A stretch of DNA of 8,381 nt from an uncultured Bacteroidota bacterium (GTDB lineage Bacteria; Bacteroidota; Bacteroidia; Chitinophagales; Chitinophagaceae): NCBI GenBank assembly GCA_903881265.1, contig CAIRSV010000099.1, positions 1 to 8,381 of the forward strand. Direction: 5' to 3'. A model generated the notes under the pieces. The model did not search any database, was not told the DNA's origin, and saw only the letters and a list, made by a program, of their open reading frames with translations. The number at the start of each line of letters is the position of its first letter. The stretch's first letter is position 1. This document shows, piece by piece, positions 1-6,747 of the stretch. The position numbers and the translations under genes are program-made.

Positions 1-355
1 CAATTATAATACAGGGTTGCCTGAATTATATAAGATTAAGATCCCGGCATATTCTATGAGTATATATGCACGATACTTGCTAGGCAATTTCCTGATTTTA
101 AATGTTGAGCCAGAATTGAATAACACCAAATTTTTTAACACCCCCGACTACAACCAAACAACTGGAAAACTTATTGAAAATTCAAGTCGTCTACTTGTTC
201 CTTCCGTTTTAATAGGCGCAGGTTACACGCAACACTTCAATCGATATGGTTATTCGTTTCTGATGGTTTGTTATGATCTACTTCAAAATCCCAATGCTCG
301 ATATTACCAAACCGTTGATATCAAAGCTGGCATCATGCTAGATTTATGGAAATAG
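1..355 (+). CDS. C-terminal part of a probable outer-membrane beta-barrel protein (5' end outside window)
   Basis: The frame is open from base 2 to a TAG at 353-355 and runs off the left edge, so only about 117 C-terminal residues are visible. A TTG at 17 could be read as a start but nothing supports it. The fragment alternates hydrophobic and polar residues in the manner of beta-strands. It contains VPSVLIGAGY, then an aromatic strand ending in CYDLLQNPNA, and finishes with a short strand (KAGIMLDLWK). I recall this pattern, an R/VPS-LIG-GY strand, a YD-LQ-P-N turn and a final short strand, from small uncharacterised outer-membrane proteins of Bacteroidota. The barrel assignment is therefore an inference from pattern and memory. 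The specific function is unknown. PorP/SprF-like proteins are an alternative that cannot be excluded from this fragment. The gene ends 108 bases before recJ on the same strand, so co-transcription is possible. Confidence 0.6.
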   Translation, partial: NYNTGLPELYKIKIPAYSMSIYARYLLGNFLILNVEPELNNTKFFNTPDYNQTTGKLIENSSRLLVPSVLIGAGYTQHFNRYGYSFLMVCYDLLQNPNARYYQTVDIKAGIMLDLWK

Positions 356-463
356 TGTAGTCGTTCAATTTCACCCGACGAATGTTATACACTCTTGCGC
401 TCTTGATGTATATTGCAAATCCCCCGCAGACAGGTTAGAACGGATTATTAAAACAGATGTAGT

Positions 464-2158
464 ATGCAAAAAAAATGGAGTTTAAAGCAAACCGATGCGG
501 CGATTGTTGGTGATTTACAGCAGGAATTGAAAATTCATGCTGTGTTTTGTACCCTGCTTGAACAACGAGGAATTAAAACGTTTGATGACGCTAAAAATTT
601 CTTCAGAACATCAGACACTCATTTACACGACCCTTTTTTAATGAAGGGTATGGAAAAAGCTGTGACAAGAATTTATGATGCCATCGCAAACAACGAACGT
701 ATCTTGTTTTATGGCGATTACGATGTCGACGGAACAACAGCCGTAGCTGTGGCATACAGTTTTTTTAAAGCCATTCATCCTGCGATCGAATACTATATTC
801 CGCATCGCTTTACAGAAGGTTATGGCGTTTCTCAAAAAGGAATAGACTACGCGGTATCCAATCAATTCTCATTAATGATTACCTTAGACTGCGGTATCAA
901 ATCTACGGTCCTAATCAAACAAGCTAAAGATCAAGGCATTGATACCATAGTATGTGATCATCACATGCCTGATACAATTTTACCCGAAGCCTTTGCCATA
1001 TTAAATCCCAAACAGGCAGATTGTTCGTATCCATATAAAGAATTATGTGGATGCGGTGTAGCGTATAAATTAATTGCAGGGTATGCAGCTCGCTATCAAA
1101 TCAATGTCGAAAACGTGAACATGCATCTTGATTTGGTAGCAACGGCCATTGCGGCAGACATAGTACCTATCACTGGCGAAAACAGAACGTTATGTGTGTT
1201 AGGTCTTGAGAAGGCTAATCATAATCCATCGATTTCACTCAAAGCCCTTCGAGATATTAATGCCTTAGTGAAAGAATTCACGATCAGTGATTTGGTCTTT
1301 ATCATTGCCCCTCGAGTCAATGCCGCCGGCAGAATGGATGATGCCCGCAAGGCTGTAGACATGTTCATTGCCGAAGACATGGAGAAGGCAAAAGAATTGG
1401 CGGCTATCCTTCATGAAGACAATAACGACAGGCGAGATGTTGATAGAACCACAACAGCCGAGGCATTGGAACTATTAGATAATCATCAAACAGACCATTC
1501 AACTAAATCAACTGTAGTGTATCAACCGCATTGGCATAAAGGTGTGGTGGGCATTGTTGCATCGCGACTCATTGAACATTATTACAGACCCACCGTGGTG
1601 CTGACTATGTCTGAAGGAAAGGTAACGGGTTCGGCCCGATCTATCAAAGGATTTAATCTGTTCGATGGACTCAATCAATGTGCTGAATATCTCGATAATT
1701 GGGGTGGACATTATTTTGCAGCAGGCTTGACTATGAAAGAAGAAAACCTCCCTTATTTTATATCAAAGTTTGATGAAGTCGTTACCAAGATGGTGCCAGA
1801 AGAGATGTTTCAACCGATCATTGACATTGATGCCGAATTAAATTTCCAAGATATTAATGATTCATTCCTCAGTATTTTGAAACAATTTGCGCCTCATGGC
1901 CCTGAAAATATGAAGCCGATTTTTTTATCAAGAGGCGTCAAGGATTTTAATAATAAGTCTGCCATTGTAAAAGATAAGCACCTTAGTTTGGTCGTCTATC
2001 AAACCCCTGGCATAGCACTTAAATGCATCGGATTTAACATGGCTGAAAAATTCGACGTGGTGCGCTCAAAACCCACATTTGATATTCTTTATCACATCGA
2101 AGAAAACGAATGGAACGGGAAAAAAAGCATACAGTTGAAACTAATTGATGTGCGATAA
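464..2158 (+). CDS. recJ: Single-stranded-DNA-specific exonuclease RecJ
   Basis: RecJ is a cytoplasmic 5'-3' exonuclease on single-stranded DNA that acts in recombinational repair, mismatch repair and processing of stalled forks. The protein has 564 residues, close to the usual 560-580. The DHH phosphoesterase core shows DYDVDG (85-90), TLDCG (140-144), the DHH triad (165-167) and LVATAIAADIVP (224-235), which supply the aspartates and histidines that bind the catalytic metals. IAPRVNAAGRM (281-291) is a RecJ signature. The DHHA1 domain follows with HKGVVGIVASRL (358-369), GSARS (389-393) and GGHYFAAGLT (414-423), and the remaining C-terminus (about 455-564) corresponds to the OB-like DNA-binding domain. 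No key residue is missing. The ATG at 464 gives the expected N-terminus; no Shine-Dalgarno sequence precedes it. The only promoter hint is TATATTGC at 409-416, a weak match to TAnnTTTG. The gene converges on accD with a 67-base gap. Confidence 0.97.
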   Translation: MQKKWSLKQTDAAIVGDLQQELKIHAVFCTLLEQRGIKTFDDAKNFFRTSDTHLHDPFLMKGMEKAVTRIYDAIANNERILFYGDYDVDGTTAVAVAYSFFKAIHPAIEYYIPHRFTEGYGVSQKGIDYAVSNQFSLMITLDCGIKSTVLIKQAKDQGIDTIVCDHHMPDTILPEAFAILNPKQADCSYPYKELCGCGVAYKLIAGYAARYQINVENVNMHLDLVATAIAADIVPITGENRTLCVLGLEKANHNPSISLKALRDINALVKEFTISDLVFIIAPRVNAAGRMDDARKAVDMFIAEDMEKAKELAAILHEDNNDRRDVDRTTTAEALELLDNHQTDHSTKSTVVYQPHWHKGVVGIVASRLIEHYYRPTVVLTMSEGKVTGSARSIKGFNLFDGLNQCAEYLDNWGGHYFAAGLTMKEENLPYFISKFDEVVTKMVPEEMFQPIIDIDAELNFQDINDSFLSILKQFAPHGPENMKPIFLSRGVKDFNNKSAIVKDKHLSLVVYQTPGIALKCIGFNMAEKFDVVRSKPTFDILYHIEENEWNGKKSIQLKLIDVR

Positions 2159-2160
2159 GC

Positions 2161-2203
2161 ATGCACTTCAGCCGTTTATCAGATGGTGAATTTCAACGTG
2201 CAT
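2161..2203. repeat. Inverted repeat in the recJ/accD convergent gap
   Basis: ATGCAC (2161-2166) and GTGCAT (2198-2203) form a 6-bp inverted repeat with a 31-base loop, lying immediately after the recJ stop. TTCA (2167-2170) and TGAA (2187-2190) could extend it with a 7-base bulge. There is no T-tract on either side, so it is not a standard intrinsic terminator. It may mark the transcript ends of the two convergent genes. The same arms recur in the other convergent gap (5315-5351). Confidence 0.3.
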
Positions 2204-2225
2204 AGAGAATAATACATTACACCTA

Positions 2226-3077
2226 TTAGTTGCTGAAATAATCAAGCAAGTCGGATAGCTTTTGTTTTAATTCTTTTCTATCTACAATAAAATCAAGGAA
2301 CCCGTGTTCCAACAAAAACTCAGATCGCTGAAAGCCTTCAGGCAAATCTTTTTTAATTGTTTCCTTGATCACTCGCGGACCTGCAAAACCAATAAGAGCG
2401 CCAGGTTCGGCAATATTTACATCACCTAACATCGCGTAAGAAGCTGTTACACCACCGGTGGTTGGATCAGTCATAAAGGAAATATAAGGCAGTTTGGCTT
2501 TGGCTAATAAGGTTAGTTTAGCGGATGTTTTTGCCATTTGCATCAACGAGAAGGCACTTTCCATCATACGAGCGCCACCTGATTTTGAAATAATCATAAA
2601 CGGAATATGATTGGCAATCGAATAATCAATCGCACGAGCTATTTTTTCGCCAACCACACTACCCATGCTACCGCCGATAAATGCGAAGTTCATAGCGGCG
2701 ATGACTAACTTTTTTCCATTAATTTCACCGACACCTACCGTCATTGCATCTTTTAATCCCGTTGATTTTTGAGCGTCGACGATACGGTCTTTGTAAGGTT
2801 TTAAATCAACAAATCCTAGTTGATCCTTAGACACGATTTGTTCAAACAGCAATTCGGTCGCCCCATTATCATAAATGATGTCGAAATATTCAGCGGCATC
2901 GATACGATTGTGGTGATTACAATTTGGGCAAACCCAAGCATGCTCGCTTATTTCATTCACGGTCGACGTCTTTTTGCATCCCGGGCATTTGAACCATAGC
3001 CCATCAGGCACTTCTTTCTTGTCGTTGGACGATGTAAGGATATTTTTCTTTATACGTTTAAACCAGGTCGATGACAT
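2226..3077 (-). CDS. accD: Acetyl-CoA carboxylase carboxyltransferase subunit beta
   Basis: AccD pairs with AccA to form the carboxyltransferase of acetyl-CoA carboxylase. It moves the carboxyl group from carboxybiotin to acetyl-CoA, giving malonyl-CoA for fatty acid synthesis in the cytoplasm. The 283 residues match the usual 280-305. An N-terminal zinc ribbon is complete: C31-x2-C34 and C50-x2-C53. The crotonase-like carboxyltransferase core shows MGSVVGEKIARA (138-149), SGGARM (166-171), DPTTGGVTAS (204-213), GFAGPRVI (230-237) and the end signature LPEGFQRSEFLLEHGF (245-260). The start ATG (complement of 3075-3077) lies 30 codons before the first zinc-ribbon cysteine, as is normal, and has no Shine-Dalgarno sequence. 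The gene stands alone here: accA is not adjacent, the upstream neighbour is divergent and the downstream neighbour is convergent. A perfect TAnnTTTG box at 3215-3222 suggests its own promoter and a leader of roughly 130 bases. Confidence 0.97.
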   Translation of the reverse strand: MSSTWFKRIKKNILTSSNDKKEVPDGLWFKCPGCKKTSTVNEISEHAWVCPNCNHHNRIDAAEYFDIIYDNGATELLFEQIVSKDQLGFVDLKPYKDRIVDAQKSTGLKDAMTVGVGEINGKKLVIAAMNFAFIGGSMGSVVGEKIARAIDYSIANHIPFMIISKSGGARMMESAFSLMQMAKTSAKLTLLAKAKLPYISFMTDPTTGGVTASYAMLGDVNIAEPGALIGFAGPRVIKETIKKDLPEGFQRSEFLLEHGFLDFIVDRKELKQKLSDLLDYFSN

Positions 3078-3195
3078 AGTACATTCATTTTGTGTTTATC
3101 AATCCTGCGTTTGCTTTAGCTTATAAACGGCCATACAATAACGCACATTTCAATCGATCAGACTGCGATATACTACCACAGAAAAAAATACGCAG

Positions 3196-3204
3196 CCAAG
3201 TTGG
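3196..3204. promoter_or_regulatory. Small palindrome flanked by direct repeats near the predicted accD transcription start
   Basis: CCAAGTTGG is a 9-base palindrome with a single central G. It is flanked by two copies of ATACGC (3188-3193 and 3205-3210). It sits next to the position (about 3208) where transcription of accD would begin from the predicted -7 box. An operator is possible, but the elements are short enough to arise by chance. Confidence 0.2.
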
Positions 3205-3214
3205 ATACGCTGGA

Positions 3215-3246
3215 CAAATGTAAGGCAAAACATTAATAATTGGCAA
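3215..3246 (-). promoter_or_regulatory. Predicted accD promoter (Bacteroidota -33/-7 type)
   Basis: On the minus strand TACATTTG (complement of 3215-3222) is a perfect match to the Bacteroidota -7 consensus TAnnTTTG. A TTG (complement of 3244-3246) lies 21 bases upstream, within the usual spacing to the -33 TTTG element. A second choice is a TTTG at 3247-3250 with 24 bases of spacing. Transcription would begin near 3208. Perfect -7 matches also occur inside genes in this window (for example complement of 898-905), so position and spacing carry much of the weight here. Confidence 0.5.
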
Positions 3247-3255
3247 CAAATTGGC
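3238..3255 (+). repeat. Tandem AATTGGC direct repeats between divergent promoters
   Basis: AATTGGC occurs at 3238-3244 and again at 3249-3255, a period of 11 bases, about one helical turn. The second copy begins a near-palindrome, TTGGCCCAA (3251-3259). The pair overlaps the predicted -33 elements of both accD and the M1 peptidase gene, which is where a shared regulator would be expected to bind. A regulatory role is an inference from position and spacing. Confidence 0.35.
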
Positions 3256-3282
3256 CCAACTGTGATTGAAATATAAGGTTTG
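3251..3282 (+). promoter_or_regulatory. Candidate promoter of the M1 peptidase gene
   Basis: TTGG (3251-3254) followed 20 bases after its TTG by TAAGGTTTG (3274-3282) resembles the -33/-7 promoter of Bacteroidota, except that three bases instead of two separate TA from TTTG. Transcription would start near 3288, about 10 bases before the ATG. A second candidate -7 box, TATATTTA (3286-3293), is one base off consensus and would give a leaderless or nearly leaderless transcript. Confidence 0.35.
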
Positions 3283-3297
3283 TACTATATTTAGCGA

Positions 3298-5271
3298 ATG
3301 AAAAAAATCATACTATCACTCTATTTGATATGCCTTACTGCATTCGTGTTTGGGCAAGAGATGAATCCATGTTCAATCTCTAAATCAGCAGCCTATTCAA
3401 AACCTAGTAAGAAAAGCCGTGCAGGCACAAACGATAATATCTTGATGAGTCAATATGATGTTCATTTTTATTATGTCGACTTGAATGTCGAACGCAACAC
3501 GACGGTCATCAGTGGTAGCACAACCATTGGCACAACGGTCATGTCGGCGTCACTCGATACGTTTTGTTTTGAATTGAATCCGAGTCTGGTAATAGACAGC
3601 ATTGAGTATAACAATCAAAATCTTGCCTATACACGAGTGGGTGCCATCACGTATGCGTTACTACCTTCACCTCAAACGCAGAACACCACCCTTTCTGTGA
3701 AGATATATTATAAGGGCGACGCCTCCATAACCGGTGCAGGTGCTATCGGCGATGGCTTCAGTACAGGCACATCTGCTTCGTGGGGAAATGCTGCGACCTG
3801 GAGCTTGAGCGAGCCTTTCAGTGCGTATGAATGGTTCCCGTGTAAACAATTTTTACAAGATAAAGCAGATAGTGCGTGGGTTTTCGTAACGACAGATAAA
3901 ACCAATAAGGTGGGTTCAAATGGCCTGCTCGAAGGTATTGATTCTCTGTTGCCAGGTAATAAATCGCGGTATCGATGGAAGACCCACTACCCGATCGATT
4001 ATTACCTGATTTCTGTGGCTGTCGCCAAGTATGTCGATTATACAATTTATGCTCATCCTGCAGCGATGCCGAATGATTCCATTCCGATTGTAAATTATGT
4101 GTATGATAACCCAGCAACATTGACAAATTTCAAACCTAGAATTGACAGTGTACCGATGGTACTCGAGTATTATTCTGAGTTGTTCGGCCTTTATCCTTTT
4201 TCTCAAGAAAAATACGGCCATTGTATGGCGCCCTTCGGTGGCGGTATGGAGCATCAGACCATGACAAGCATCGGCAACCTCGGCAGTTTCTCTACCAATT
4301 CACACGAGTTGATGCATCAATGGTTTGGCGACCATGTCACGTGTAAGACTTGGAAAGATATCTTTATCAACGAAGGGTTTGCATCGTATGGCGAATATCT
4401 GGCGTATGAACATTTTAGAAGTCTGGCGGCTGCTCAAACCAAAATGCTTAATGTGCACAATGATGTATTGACAGATCCTACAGCCATGGTATATTTTACA
4501 GATACCACCAATGTCAACAGAATTTTTGATAGCAGATTGACCTACAATAAAGGAAGTGCAGTGGTTCATACCCTTCGATTTGTATTGGGCGATAGTTTGT
4601 TTTTCAACGGATTGAAAAATTTCCAACAGAATTTTTCATTTTCAACAGCTAGTATTACGGATCTTAAAACATCCCTTGAGAATTTCACTGGCAAGAACTT
4701 GAATAATTATTTCTCTCAATGGTTATTTGGCGAAGGGTATCCCGTCATTTCTGCTGAATATGCAAGTGATGGAACCAACCTATTTTTAAAAGTAACCCAT
4801 ACCACATCATCGAGCGTAACGCCATTGTTTAAAACACCGCTTGAACTAAAATGTGCAAGTGCGAGTGGTGATACCACCTTCACCATCGATATCACCCAAA
4901 ATTCAAACACACTTATTATCCCAACTAAAAAAAATATTACTGGACTTACCTTAGACCCAAAAAATTGGCTCTTGAATACTGTCGGCACTATCAGCTATAA
5001 CCCTGCCTTAATCTCGCTTTCATTGGATAATATTGCGTTGGATAATTCGATTCGCATATATCCTAACCCGACTACTGATTATCTGCAAATAGAAAATTCA
5101 TCGTCCGAAATGACAACGCTAAGCCTATTTGATTGGAACGGAAGGAGACTTCAACATCAAACCTTGAACGCATTGACAATAGTAGATATTTCTGCATTAG
5201 CAAAGGGTGTCTACTTGCTAGAGATTCGAAATGCAACAGGAAAAATTAGCAGAAAGGTGACCAAAATCTAA
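3298..5271 (+). CDS. Secreted M1-family zinc metallopeptidase with T9SS type A sorting domain
   Basis: A probable aminopeptidase of the gluzincin M1 family, secreted for peptide scavenging. The protein has 657 residues. Residues 1-20 form a signal peptide (two lysines, a hydrophobic stretch, cleavage likely after FGQ). Residues about 45-245 are the M1 N-terminal beta domain. The catalytic domain carries GGMEH (315-319), the counterpart of the GAMEN substrate-binding motif with E318 kept and the final Asn replaced by His. The zinc site HELMH (336-340) has its third ligand E359 exactly 18 residues later, and Y416 in TYNKG is the likely transition-state tyrosine. After a short beta region there is no helical C-terminal domain of the LTA4H or ERAP kind. 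Residues 585-657 are a T9SS type A sorting domain: YPNP (588-591), an LFDWNGR strand, GVYLLEI (637-643) and a basic end. T9SS would export it across the outer membrane and remove this domain. Substrate preference cannot be read from the sequence. Its transcription diverges from accD. Confidence 0.93.
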   Translation: MKKIILSLYLICLTAFVFGQEMNPCSISKSAAYSKPSKKSRAGTNDNILMSQYDVHFYYVDLNVERNTTVISGSTTIGTTVMSASLDTFCFELNPSLVIDSIEYNNQNLAYTRVGAITYALLPSPQTQNTTLSVKIYYKGDASITGAGAIGDGFSTGTSASWGNAATWSLSEPFSAYEWFPCKQFLQDKADSAWVFVTTDKTNKVGSNGLLEGIDSLLPGNKSRYRWKTHYPIDYYLISVAVAKYVDYTIYAHPAAMPNDSIPIVNYVYDNPATLTNFKPRIDSVPMVLEYYSELFGLYPFSQEKYGHCMAPFGGGMEHQTMTSIGNLGSFSTNSHELMHQWFGDHVTCKTWKDIFINEGFASYGEYLAYEHFRSLAAAQTKMLNVHNDVLTDPTAMVYFTDTTNVNRIFDSRLTYNKGSAVVHTLRFVLGDSLFFNGLKNFQQNFSFSTASITDLKTSLENFTGKNLNNYFSQWLFGEGYPVISAEYASDGTNLFLKVTHTTSSSVTPLFKTPLELKCASASGDTTFTIDITQNSNTLIIPTKKNITGLTLDPKNWLLNTVGTISYNPALISLSLDNIALDNSIRIYPNPTTDYLQIENSSSEMTTLSLFDWNGRRLQHQTLNALTIVDISALAKGVYLLEIRNATGKISRKVTKI

Positions 5272-5314
5272 TACAACTTTTATCTGTACTGTCTAGGCTA
5301 GTTAGGTACTGAAA

Positions 5315-5351
5315 GATGCACCCTCATTTCGTTCACTTTGAATCGTGCATC
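5315..5351. terminator. Inverted repeat in the M1 peptidase/pyrH convergent gap, possible bidirectional transcript end
   Basis: GATGCAC (5315-5321) and GTGCATC (5345-5351) form a perfect 7-bp stem with a 23-base loop. It lies 43 bases after the peptidase stop and 51 bases after the pyrH stop on the other strand, where a shared terminator would be expected. There is no T-tract, so classical intrinsic termination is uncertain. The arms repeat those found at 2161-2203. Confidence 0.35.
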
Positions 5352-5402
5352 CTCTGTATTAGCGTTCAACGGCTTGAGTAAAAAATACCGAGGAGAATAC
5401 CA

Positions 5403-6116
5403 TTAATCCTTGACTAAGGTTCCGATTTTTTCGCCAGTCAATATCTTGAATAAATTACCCGGCGTATTCATATCAAAAACAAGGATAGGCATTTTATTTT
5501 CCTGACACAATGTAAACGCTGTCATATCCATCACCTTTAAGTTTTTAGATATAGCATCTCCAAACGAAATTTTATCGAATTTGACAGCGTCCTCATTTTT
5601 TTCTGGATCACTATCATAGATACCGTCAACCCGTGTTCCTTTTAATATTGCATCGGCATTGATTTCAACAGCACGAAGAGAACCTGCTGTATCTGTTGTA
5701 AAATATGGATTGCCGGTACCAGCCCCGAAAATAACAACGCGACCTTTTTCAAGATGTCTGATAGCCTTTCGTCTGATAAAAGGTTCTGCCACTTGATCCA
5801 TCTTAATCGCGCTTTGAAGACGTGTTTCTACACCCACCTTCTCAAGCATACTTTGCAAGGCAATCCCATTAATGACTGTTGCTAGCATACCCATATAATC
5901 GCCTTGCGCACGCTCGATGCCGGTTTCCTTTTCATTCATGCCACGATAAATATTTCCGCCGCCAATAACAAGGGCTACTTGTATGCCTGCATCTATAGCT
6001 GTTTTGATATCATTGGCGTATTGCTCCAAAATTTTCGGATCCAATCCGAAGGCATTGTCTCCCATTAAACTTTCACCCGATAATTTCAACAATACACGTT
6101 TATATCTTGGAGTCAT
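5403..6116 (-). CDS. pyrH: UMP kinase (uridylate kinase)
   Basis: PyrH phosphorylates UMP to UDP using ATP, the first committed step from UMP towards UTP and CTP; it acts in the cytoplasm as a hexamer. With the ATG at 6116 the protein has 237 residues, the normal length, and begins MTPRYKRVLLKLSGESL as family members do. Amino-acid kinase motifs are complete: KLSGESL (11-17), IGGGNIYRG (51-59), D73 followed by YMGMLAT, GAGTGNPYFTTDTA (131-144) with R148 and E151 after it, and ILKGTRVDGIYDSDP (157-171). The frame extends 6 codons further to a TTG at 6134, but that TTG is part of a perfect TATATTTG promoter box (6132-6139), so it would probably lie upstream of the transcript start. This is why the ATG was chosen. 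The ribosome recycling factor gene frr, often next to pyrH, is not on the downstream side, which ends in a convergent gene. Confidence 0.97.
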   Translation of the reverse strand: MTPRYKRVLLKLSGESLMGDNAFGLDPKILEQYANDIKTAIDAGIQVALVIGGGNIYRGMNEKETGIERAQGDYMGMLATVINGIALQSMLEKVGVETRLQSAIKMDQVAEPFIRRKAIRHLEKGRVVIFGAGTGNPYFTTDTAGSLRAVEINADAILKGTRVDGIYDSDPEKNEDAVKFDKISFGDAISKNLKVMDMTAFTLCQENKMPILVFDMNTPGNLFKILTGEKIGTLVKD

Positions 6117-6131
6117 TGTACTTAATTTTTG

Positions 6132-6139
6132 CAAATATA
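6132..6139 (-). promoter_or_regulatory. Predicted pyrH -7 promoter element
   Basis: The minus strand reads TATATTTG, a perfect TAnnTTTG match, ending 15 bases before the pyrH ATG. Transcription would begin near 6125 and give a leader of about 9 bases. No clear TTTG lies 17-23 bases upstream; the nearest is TTTC near 6165-6168. The element lies downstream of the terminator that ends the oxidase operon, as an independent pyrH promoter should. Confidence 0.5.
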
Positions 6140-6230
6140 GATAGGCAATCCAGTATTCCGTAATGAAATTTGCTGCGGGTGAAATTTAAATGAAAACGCA
6201 TCAAGCACGGAAGAGATTTCAATAACATAA

Positions 6231-6261
6231 AAAAATCCCCAGTTCAACACCGGGGATTTTT
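6231..6261 (-). terminator. Intrinsic terminator of the oxidase operon
   Basis: AAAAATCCCC (6231-6240) and GGGGATTTTT (6252-6261) form a perfect 10-bp stem with an 11-base loop. On the minus strand the GC half of the stem leads into seven consecutive Ts (complement of 6229-6235). It lies 17 bases after the subunit IV stop codon and upstream of the pyrH promoter, so it separates the two minus-strand transcription units. The structure also has a T-tract on the plus strand and could work in both directions. Confidence 0.9.
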
Positions 6262-6278
6262 ACTATACGATTCTAGTA

Positions 6279-6671
6279 TTATCTGATACCGAAATAATGA
6301 TTGATCCAAAGCCAAAACGAACCATCCATCAGGAAGGCTATGATAAACCAAATGAACAAAGTCAATGGAATCAAGATGGTCAAAATCATGTTTTTGAACT
6401 CATCACCAAGGTGCATAAAGACTTTCACGATATAACCCGCTTTGAAAAGTGTTAAAAGAATAAAGAAGGTATTGATCATTGATTTAGGCATACCGACACT
6501 ATGACCATATAAACCCAAACCAACCTCGACAATCGTGACGATGGTCAGAATACCTGTAACTATCCATATTTTTTTTACTTTCCCTTTGCTTTCTGCACTG
6601 CTCGCATCTTGATGATGACCTCCTGAATAAAGCGCTGATTGGTCTGCTTCGTAATGACTGAATTCTGACAT
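6279..6671 (-). CDS. ctaF: Cytochrome c oxidase subunit IV family protein
   Basis: A small membrane subunit of a bacterial heme-copper oxidase (caa3-type subunit IV / prokaryotic COX4 family), thought to help assembly or stability and not catalysis. The protein has 130 residues. A hydrophilic, His-containing N-terminus (1-33) is followed by three predicted membrane helices at about 35-56, 65-88 and 94-116. The second helix ends in the family hallmark KAGYIVKVFMHLGDE (77-91), and ILTIVTIVEVGLGLYG (41-56) matches the usual first helix. It is the last gene of the operon, 76 bases after the long subunit III gene and just before the terminator. In many Bacteroidota an SCO-like copper chaperone gene and a DUF420 gene come next; neither is here. 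The start ATG has no Shine-Dalgarno sequence. The family assignment is firm; the symbol is by analogy. Confidence 0.88.
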   Translation of the reverse strand: MSEFSHYEADQSALYSGGHHQDASSAESKGKVKKIWIVTGILTIVTIVEVGLGLYGHSVGMPKSMINTFFILLTLFKAGYIVKVFMHLGDEFKNMILTILIPLTLFIWFIIAFLMDGSFWLWINHYFGIR

Positions 6672-6731
6672 GATATCTAAATTTTTTGTTTGTTAGTGTG
6701 TTGTTTAATTGTGAAATTCGTTTGTGCGATA

Positions 6732-6745
6732 GGCATTCGTATGCC
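6732..6745 (-). other. Small hairpin just after the long subunit III stop codon
   Basis: GGCAT (6732-6736) and ATGCC (6741-6745) form a 5-bp perfect stem with a 4-base loop, 2 bases beyond the TAA of the long subunit III gene. No T-tract follows on the minus strand, so it is unlikely to end transcription. It could stabilise or mark a processing point in the operon message ahead of the subunit IV gene, or be chance. Confidence 0.3.
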
Positions 6746-6747
6746 GA

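Noticed and set aside
638..865. Open frame on the minus strand inside recJ.
   Set aside because: It is antisense to the DYDVDG region of recJ and shows no recognisable protein features or promoter.
898..905. TAnnTTTG match (TAGATTTG) on the minus strand inside recJ, and similar ones near 4132-4139 and 7527-7534.
   Set aside because: No gene starts downstream of them. They show the background rate of this short motif in AT-rich DNA.
3818..4626. Several open frames of about 100 codons on the minus strand inside the M1 peptidase gene (3818-4126, 3916-4254, 4300-4626).
   Set aside because: They lie opposite a gene with intact catalytic motifs, overlap each other, and their translations look like no protein family.
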